NCBI GenBank assembly: GCA_030848705.1
Contig: JAUIZM010000013.1
Location: forward strand, 2,170,001-2,234,000
DNA length: 64,000 nt
Origin: Heracleum sosnowskyi
Lineage: Eukaryota > Streptophyta > Magnoliopsida > Apiales > Apiaceae
Reading direction: 5' to 3'
Shown: positions 57,948 through 64,000 of the stretch, one piece after another
Position numbering within the stretch: the stretch's first letter is position 1
Layout of the letters: each line of letters starts with the position of its first letter
Notes under the pieces: generated by a model
Told to the model about the DNA's origin: nothing
What the model saw: only the letters and a program-made list of their open reading frames with translations
Database searches by the model: none
Made by a program: the position numbers and the translations under genes

Positions 57948-59069
57948 AAATATGCATGTGAGTTATAGTATGTATTTATAGGAGGGCACGTTTAGGGGCA
58001 AATGATTTCCCTAGATGCCACGTGGATAACTGGAGATAGCGTGGCAAAAAAATATGGTAAGTAACAGAAAGAGTGTTTATTCAGTGAAACCAAGGGCCAA
58101 CTCCTAAGCTTGCCCTGAGGACGAGTACAGTACTGCAGTTCACCAGGAAACATTAAAGGAAAAACAACATAGATATTTAATGATAACATATTTATAACAT
58201 ATCAGAACATGAAACTTGAAACCCCAAGTGGACTTTTAGTTCTCAGGTGGTGTGTTGCGCACCTGATTCTCTTCCTTGACATTGGATGTGCTGCCTTCTT
58301 CTAATTTGGTTCCTTCCACAGCAGCTACCACTGATGTTGCCTCAGAAGCCGGCTCATGATAGATAGGTGCATAGCTGCCTGGAAATGGAGAAACAGTCCA
58401 GGGAGAGTTGTGTACTGCGGGAGCAGTGACATAGTTATTGTTGAACCCGGAAGGTTCAACCATAGCAGGCTCCAAAGGAGGCATGTAGTCAGATACGTGT
58501 AGAGGCGGCTCTGCTACCCAGAGAGCATTCTCAGTTTGTGGTGGTGGAGGAGTTGTGACCGGCTGGTGGAATAGGTTCACAGCCGGTTCAGGTTGCCAGA
58601 GAGTGGCTTCGGGTTGTGGTAGACCTGAAACCGGCTGGATGAGTTGTTGTTCACCCTGGACAAATTCATCGAGTTCCATTAGAGTGGCCTCGGTAAGAGC
58701 CTGGATGAATTGTTGATCAGCATGGATAAACTCCATCAGTTCTGAAAAAAAATCGTCATAAAGAACATCATTTTCTACCTGTTGTTGTGGAGTTGCCATC
58801 AGTGATGAAAAATCTTCGTAGTGAAGAATTTCATTCTCGGCCTGCTGTGGTGGAGTTTCAACGTACGGGAACTGAGAAAATTCGTTATTGTAGTTCTCCA
58901 TCCAGGAAGTCATTTCATCATCATATTGAACATCCCATAGTAGTCTTTCTGCACCACGACCAAACTCAACATCCCATATACTCTCATTTGTATGCACCTG
59001 GCGTGGAACAAGCAAATCATGTACAAAGTTTTGAAATTCAGAGTCATCGGGACTCTCAGGATCATTCAT
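55551..59069 (-). CDS. PIF-like bHLH protein with altered basic region
   Basis: Five coding exons, all phase 0: 58263-59069 (ATG at 59069), 56062-56139, 55917-55982, 55750-55815 and 55551-55601 (TAG), giving 355 residues. The N-terminal half is acidic and Pro/Gln-rich. ERLLWDVQ and DDEMTSWM resemble the ELLWxxGQ and DEMxSWL patches of phytochrome-interacting factors. The bHLH (residues about 285-339) has basic region HHEHGRRRRDMI, helix 1 RERMMLLRELVPGCEK and helix 2 LDRASVLEETCTYLKALQDQ; the short tail MLSLACKMRMGM matches the PIF tail pattern. The Glu that contacts the E-box (HNLSERRRR in typical PIFs) is Gly here. The 66-nt bHLH exons match PIF gene architecture. If the first donor is not used, translation stops at 58238 without a bHLH. 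The protein may act by dimerising rather than by binding DNA (inference). Confidence 0.65.
56658..56860. mobile_element. Stowaway-like MITE in the first intron of the PIF-like gene
   Basis: The ends CTGCTCCATCTGTTTTCAAA and, inverted, TATTCTCTCTGTTTTCAAAT are terminal inverted repeats flanked by TA. GTCGAGCC/GACGTTCGA near the ends also pair. About 203 bp, no coding sequence. Confidence 0.65.
57116..57441. mobile_element. MITE (hAT/Harbinger-like) in the first intron
   Basis: It begins GGGCTCCCTTTGGCATTGCT and ends, inverted, GGGCTTCTGTTTGAGATTGC. These ends, with internal AGCTGCTTTTCAGCTTTTGC, are typical of a common plant MITE group. A convincing target duplication was not seen. Confidence 0.65.
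57916..57947. repeat. (TCCCTG)5 microsatellite
   Basis: Five perfect CCCTGT hexamers lie in the intron of the PIF-like gene. Confidence 0.95.
58019..58024. promoter_or_regulatory. G-box CACGTG in the first intron
   Basis: GCCACGTGG is a perfect palindromic G-box, the preferred site of PIF and many bZIP proteins. It lies about 240 bp inside the intron, next to the first coding exon. Chance occurrence cannot be excluded. Confidence 0.4.
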
Positions 59070-59093
59070 TGTCCTTCTCCAGAGTCTAGTCCA

Positions 59094-59603
59094 CTGAAAA
59101 AAAAAACAAATAAAATAGAAAGTAAGCAAATCATTAGCCAAAAACTCACACTCATCAAAAAACTCATTATGTAGCTCTTGTGCATCATAGCTGACAAAAA
59201 CAAATGAAATTTATAGATCATTAGCCCGTTCTTTAGACTTCTAGTTCTCTCTCTCACTCTCTATATACAAGCAGTTGCTAGGTGAATGTATTGAGAAAAA
59301 GAAATAAATGATTATAACTAGATGTATTTAATTAAAGACCTGTGTTTTTGGGTTGCGTACCTATCTTTGGGTAGATTGAGGGAGGTGTGTTTTGCTATGG
59401 GGTTTAATACTTCCTTTATATAGGAAAACCAGCAGATTAGAGGCTAATGTTCACCGCCTATTCCGGTGACCTGTGTGACCTAATTACCAAGTGAGCAACA
59501 CTGTGGAAATGTCACCGACTTGGTTGAGAAACACTACATCACCAAATTGATTTTGAAACTATAACAAAAAATTTGATGTTTTTCTGTAGATGTGTTTAAT
59601 TAT
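59094..59603 (-). promoter_or_regulatory. Promoter and 5' untranslated exon of the PIF-like gene
   Basis: On the minus strand a TATATAAAGG box lies at about 59415-59424. A leader exon follows, ending at about 59362 with CCAAAGATAG/GTACGC (donor). The intron ends at TTTTTTCAG before 59093, just upstream of the ATG at 59069. The CT-rich stretch 59245-59262 lies in this intron. The whole block is duplicated at 61979-62484. Confidence 0.65.
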
Positions 59604-60502
59604 ATATACTAGTATATAACTAGTGTGCAAAGTATAACTATATTTTTGAAAATTTTTTAAAATTTTAAAGTAGTGTCATATTGTAATTATGATTATAACT
59701 TATAATCTATGCAAAACAAACTTTAATTTTTATGCTAGTACTTAAATTCTAATATTTTTAAATGTTTCACTATTATTTTAATTTTTTTTAAATAGTTTTT
59801 TAAGATGAGATTTCACATTTATTTATATTTTAAAAGCTAATATTAATTACAAAGTTTTACTATTAATATGTTGTTGCCGGAAATCGAACCTTAAATCTAT
59901 GTACAGAATAATTTTTATGAAATATTTAATTTTAATATTGTATTGGTGAAAATCGAACCTTATATCTTTATATGTATATAATAACTTTATTATTTTTTAT
60001 TCAAAAAAAACTTTATGATTTAATTTAACAATTTTTATCGATTTGATTTATATTTTAATGTTGGCCCAAAGTCTTGCTTTTTGTTTGCCGAGAGTCTTCT
60101 TAAGTAGTGTTATAATTTATGATTTTTGTAAGAGAGTTGTTTGTTTTTTTAGATGAGTTTTGGTCCGTGTACATTGCAATTTCTTTATTACTAAGTTTTT
60201 ATTTATAATTAATTGATATTAGAGGATATCTAAAAAAGAAAGAGTTAATCAAAATAGGAAAAATAGGAATGTACTAACCAAACTACCAATTATCCCCTAG
60301 TTTGGTTATTATAGTTTAGTATAGATCAAAGTATATAAAGAAAGAGCTAATCAAAATAGGAAGGTACTGACCAAACTATCAATTATCCCCTAGTTTGGCT
60401 ATTATAATTTAGTATAGATTCATTTCATCTCAATGTTATGTCTCCATTGTTTTGCCGTCAAATTGATTTGATTGAAAATTAAATATTATTTTTTATATAA
60501 TC

Positions 60503-60506
<4 letters not shown>
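59604..60506. other. AT-rich upstream region with a 65-bp repeat pair
   Basis: AAAGAAAGAG(T/C)TAATCAAAATAGG with ACCAAACTA(C/T)CAATTATCCC and TAGTTTGG occurs at about 60235-60320 and again at 60338-60415. No gene. Confidence 0.6.

Positions 60507-60557
<51 letters not shown>
60507..60557. repeat. (AT)n microsatellite
   Basis: An uninterrupted run of about 25 AT dinucleotides. Confidence 0.95.
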
Positions 60558-60560
<3 letters not shown>

Positions 60561-60731
60561 GAGGATACACGGGAGGTGAGATTCTAATATCGTCTCAATC
60601 TATTTTAATAATTTTGTAGAATTTTAGAATTTAAAATACTAATAAATAAAAAATATCATTTAACATATTAGAAGTGGAATGGGTGTTCAAATTTATATGG
60701 GAGAAGAGTTCGAAATAATATAAAAGATGTA

Positions 60732-61043
60732 CTCCCTCCGTCCCATTCATTTCTATACACTTTCCATTTTGGGATGTCCCATTCATTTCTATACATTCCA
60801 AAAATAGTAACTTTTAATAATATAAAATACTATTACACCCACTACTTTCTCCACTATTTCTATTCTATAACAATATAAATCACTATTACACCCACTACTT
60901 CCTTCACTATCTCAAATCTATTATTAAATATTGATAGGTCCCACCACTTTACTCACTTTTCATCTAATTTTACTCATTTTTTATATCTTTTCTTAGTCTA
61001 CGTGCCCAGTCCCGGTGTATAGAATTCACTGGGACGGAGGGAG
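60732..61043. mobile_element. Stowaway MITE
   Basis: CTCCCTCCGTCCCA at the left and TGGGACGGAGGGAG at the right form perfect 14-bp terminal inverted repeats, flanked by TA on both sides (60730-60731, 61044-61045). This is the Tc1/Mariner Stowaway signature. The interior holds a duplicated CCCATTCATTTCTATACA. Confidence 0.9.
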
Positions 61044-61045
61044 TA

Positions 61046-61978
61046 TACTTTTAAACATATTAGAAATAGAATAGAGGTTCGAATTTATAATATATAAGAG
61101 GTATACTTTTAAACATATTAGAAGTAGAATAGGTGTTCAAAATTATAAAGGGAAAAAATATCTTTTAACATTTTAGTAGTAGAATATGTGTTCGAATTTA
61201 TAAAGGAGAAGAACTCTAATTAATATGAAAGAGCTATACTTTTAACACTAAAATATTAGAAGTATAATAGATATTCGAATTTATAAAGGATAAGCGTTTG
61301 AATTAATATCAAAAAATTGTACAAAATAGAATTAAATATATACATGTTTAAGATGTCCAATTTATAGAGGAAATGGTAGTGTAAGTTTGCACGCGGAAAA
61401 AGGCTACAACATTATTTACGTCACTTTGCGGTGTTTCATTGTCATTATTTTAATTCTCAACCTTCACTTTTTTTTCCTTTTTGCATGATTGAATTTACAT
61501 AGCTAGATTTACAATTATTTTCATGTCTGTAGTTGTATGCTCTAAATTTTATGGACTACTTTTCTGTTTCTATAAAAAGAGTTTCGAATCACAAGATACG
61601 ATAATATCTGCATGTTTTAGTTTTATAATTTTATATCTTTTCAATGATACGATTATTTTTAAATTTGACATTTATTCTTTGTTTAGATTGTAATAATTAT
61701 TCATTTATTTTTTCCTCTCGAGGCAGGAAGCATAATAGGAACCAAATTGGATGTATGTTGATGATCCGCAGCAAATTGCAACATTATCCAATCTAATTGC
61801 AAGTTTCATCTGGTACTACTATGACAACCGGTTAGTAAATTGACATTATCCAATCTAATTTTTTAATTTGTTTTAGACCTTTTTTTTGCAACAGTTGTGA
61901 TGGTCAACTCTTTTTTCTTTTTATGTTTTTCCATGCTACTTCAATTCTATATATACATTCGATCATTAAACATATCTA
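61046..61978. other. Upstream region with diverged short repeats
   Basis: From 60655 to 61330 the phrase TTTTAACATATTAGAAGTAGAATAGGTGTTC(G/A)AATTTATA recurs four to six times with changes, on both sides of the Stowaway element, like an old minisatellite. 61730-61850 is non-repetitive but not recognised as a gene. Confidence 0.5.
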
Positions 61979-62484
61979 TAAAACAAATAAAATAGAAAGT
62001 AAGCAAATCATTAGCCAAAAACTCGCTCATCAAAAAACTCATTATGTAGATCTTCATGTGCATCATAGCTGACAAAAACAAATGAAATTTATAGATCATT
62101 AGCCCGTTCTTTAGACTTCTAGTTCTTTCTCTCACTCTCTAGATACACGCAGTTACTAGCTAGGTGTATGTATTGAGAAAAAGAAATAAATGATTATAAC
62201 TAGATGTATTTAATTAAAGACCTGTGTTTTTGGGTTGCGTACCTATCTTTGGGTAGATTGAGGGAGGTGTGTTTTGCTATGGGGTTTAATACTTCCTTTA
62301 TATAGGAAAACCAGCAGATTAGAGGCTAATGTTCACCGCCTATTCCGGTGACCTGTGTGACCTAACCAAGTGAGCAACACTGTGGAAATGTCACCGACTT
62401 GGTTGAGAAACACTACATCACCAAATTGATTTTGAAACTGTAACAAAAAATTTGATGTTTTTCTGTAGATGTGTTTAATTATAT
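61979..62484 (-). repeat. Duplicate of the PIF-like promoter and leader block
   Basis: It is a direct repeat of 59104-59603: the CT-rich leader intron, the donor CCAAAGATAG/GTACGC (about 62238-62250), the TATATAAAGG box (about 62295-62304) and the far-upstream GGTCACACAGGTCACC region are all kept, with about 15 small differences and one 4-bp deletion. No coding exon follows it directly, so it is an orphan promoter in the same orientation 2.9 kb upstream. Confidence 0.85.
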
Positions 62485-62750
62485 TCCTTCCCTCTCAATA
62501 TTATGTCTTCATTGTTTTTCTATCTCTATGTCACTAGTTACAAGTGAGTACATATTTTTCTTATATTTTTGAAAAGCTTAGTACACTCTTGAATCAAGTC
62601 AAAATAAAAGGTAAGTGTGTAGATGTGTTTAATTATATTCCTTCCATTTCAATATTATGTCTCCATTGTTTTGCGGTCAAATTGATTTGATTAAAAATTA
62701 AATATTATTTTTTATATAATCATCAATATATATCTATATTATCTATACTA
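62485..62750. repeat. Upstream part of the duplicated block
   Basis: 62640-62735 repeats 60420-60510 (ATTATGTCTCCATTGTTTTG, then TCAAATTGATTTGATT and ATATTATTTTTTATATAATC). TGTAGATGTGTTTAATTATA occurs twice within this copy (62465 and 62617). The original duplication therefore extended to about 60510, with a deletion in this copy or an insertion in the other. Confidence 0.7.
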
Positions 62751-64000
62751 TCTATACTATATTATTAAAACCGAAACATTGAAAGTTTTGGTTTTCGGTT
62801 AACGGTCGGTTTTTGGTTTTCGGTATTTTTTCTAATTAATAAATTAATAATATAATCAAAATTCGGGAAAGTTTTATTCTACATTAATATTTCACTATAT
62901 TTTACTACATAAAAATCAAATAATATTGAAATCTAATCAAAAAAATGGAAATGTGGGATCTAATTTGTTTAAATTTAGGATACACTGCTACAAATATACT
63001 TCTTTCTAACGAAAAAGCTACTACAAATCAAATCTTTAATGGAATTGTATTATTGTCAAATTACCAAAATAGTAACTAGATGATTGGCTTTTACAATTAA
63101 AAATTTGTTTTCTAAAAACATCTACTCCTTTTCCAAAAATATCATTACAATTATTTTTAAATTAAAACATATTACCTTTTACATTTTTTATTACTAAAAT
63201 CTATGTTTTCCAAAAATATGAGGTGCAATCCTTACTTATTTATTTTAAAACCTATTTTAATACTCTATTTAATATATAATAAAATAATATAAAAATAGTA
63301 ACTAACTGATTGCCTTTTATAATTAAAAAAATCTAACAAAATCTACTCCTTTTCCAAAAATATCACGACAATTACCTTTAAATTAAAACATAATATCTTT
63401 TATATTTATTATCACTAAAATCTCTATTTTTCCAAAAATATGAGGTGCAATCCTTACTTATTTATTTTAAAATCTATTTTAATACTCTATTTAATAAATA
63501 ATAAAATAATATAAAAATATTAACTAGCTGATTTCCTTTTATAATTAAAACATTTTTTTCCTAACAAAATCTACTTCTTTTCCAAAAATATCACGGGTAA
63601 TTACCTTTAAATTAAAATATATTACCTTTTATATTTGTTATCACTAAAATCTGTATTTTCCAAAAATATCAAGTGCAACTCTTACTTATATATTTTAAAA
63701 TTTATTTTAATACTTTTAATTATTTAAAAAAAACTTATCTATTTTAACAAGTGAACGTATTTTTTTTAACAAATACAATTAATATAATTAAAACACGTCA
63801 TCACTAAAATCCCTATTTTCCAAAAATATGAGGTGCAATCCTTACTTATTTATTTTAAAACCTATTTTAATACTTTATTTAATAAATAATAAAATAATAT
63901 AAAAATATTAACTAGCTGATTACCTTTTATAGTTAATTAAAACATTTGTTTTCTAACAAAATCTACTTCTTTTCCAAAAATATCACGGGCAATTACCTTT
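62751..64000 (+). mobile_element. Helitron-like 5' end with internal tandem repeats (runs off window)
   Basis: TCTATACTATATTATTAAAA after a host A is the type of 5' terminus common in plant Helitrons. From about 63060 the body consists of AT-rich units: the phrase TCCAAAAATATGAGGTGCAA occurs at 63209, 63431 and 63819 and in changed form at 63659, spacing 222, 228 and 160 bp. The 3' hairpin would be beyond the window, so the call rests on the start only. Confidence 0.5.

Noticed and set aside
57992..58189. Minus-strand frame of 65 codons after the PIF-like first exon
   Set aside because: Lies inside the first intron just past the donor; no homology recognised.
61947..62135. Minus-strand frame of 62 codons resembling one at 59066-59257
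   Set aside because: Both lie in the duplicated leader intron of the PIF-like gene; the similarity reflects DNA duplication, not a protein family.

Overview
The window reads as nuclear DNA of a flowering plant, probably an asterid eudicot. It is AT-rich, genes carry GT-AG introns, plant LTR retrotransposons are stacked inside one another, and there are Stowaway-type MITEs and Helitron termini. The species is not identifiable from the sequence alone. The asterid guess rests on the type of extra reading frame carried by the outer Copia element and is an inference.

Layout. Positions 1-224 hold the 5' tip of a bHLH-type gene on the minus strand that runs off the left edge. Positions 2033-30806 are one nested retrotransposon stack with three layers. 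The outer layer is a plus-strand Ty1/Copia element (Sirevirus-like) with LTRs, gag, pol and a very long additional reading frame downstream of pol. Its reverse transcriptase is split by a Ty3/Gypsy Tat-lineage composite (7245-24061, exact GTATG target duplication). That composite is in turn split by an Athila-lineage element (8661-16518, exact TATAG duplication, 977-bp LTRs in which I see no difference). Apparent LTR or repeat divergence falls with nesting depth (about 3 %, 2 %, 0 by eye), as expected.

The Tat layer is abnormal. Its leftward-reading element has 963-bp terminal direct repeats made of RNase H/integrase coding sequence plus only 36 bp of LTR end. It is joined head-to-head to the 3' half of a second, rightward-reading Tat element. 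The integrated unit therefore ends in a U5 end on both sides.

Positions 32301-43722 contain a broken 26S proteasome subunit RPT2 gene whose first large intron holds a Helitron 3' terminus and transcribed-looking fragments. Two bHLH genes follow on the minus strand: 47219-49121 (complete 302-residue model) and 55551-59069 (PIF-like, 355-residue model with a degenerate DNA-contact residue). Between them lie a TRIM-like LTR pair, an RNA polymerase III subunit RPC6 pseudogene, a second Helitron terminus and foldback elements. The promoter and 5' leader of the PIF-like gene are duplicated 2.9 kb upstream (61979-62484). The window ends in a Helitron-like 5' end with about 225-bp tandem repeats.

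The most unusual signals are four. (1) A short DNA motif AATCCTGAT/AATACTGAT is spread through the Copia element in two reading frames, in untranslated DNA and inverted in the LTRs. (2) The Tat composite has U5 ends on both sides. (3) A start codon split by an intron is shared by two bHLH copies that now lie about 49 kb apart. (4) A promoter duplication lies upstream of a bHLH gene whose E-box-contacting glutamate is missing. Only three loci look like candidate functional genes: the two bHLH genes and the left-edge bHLH fragment.
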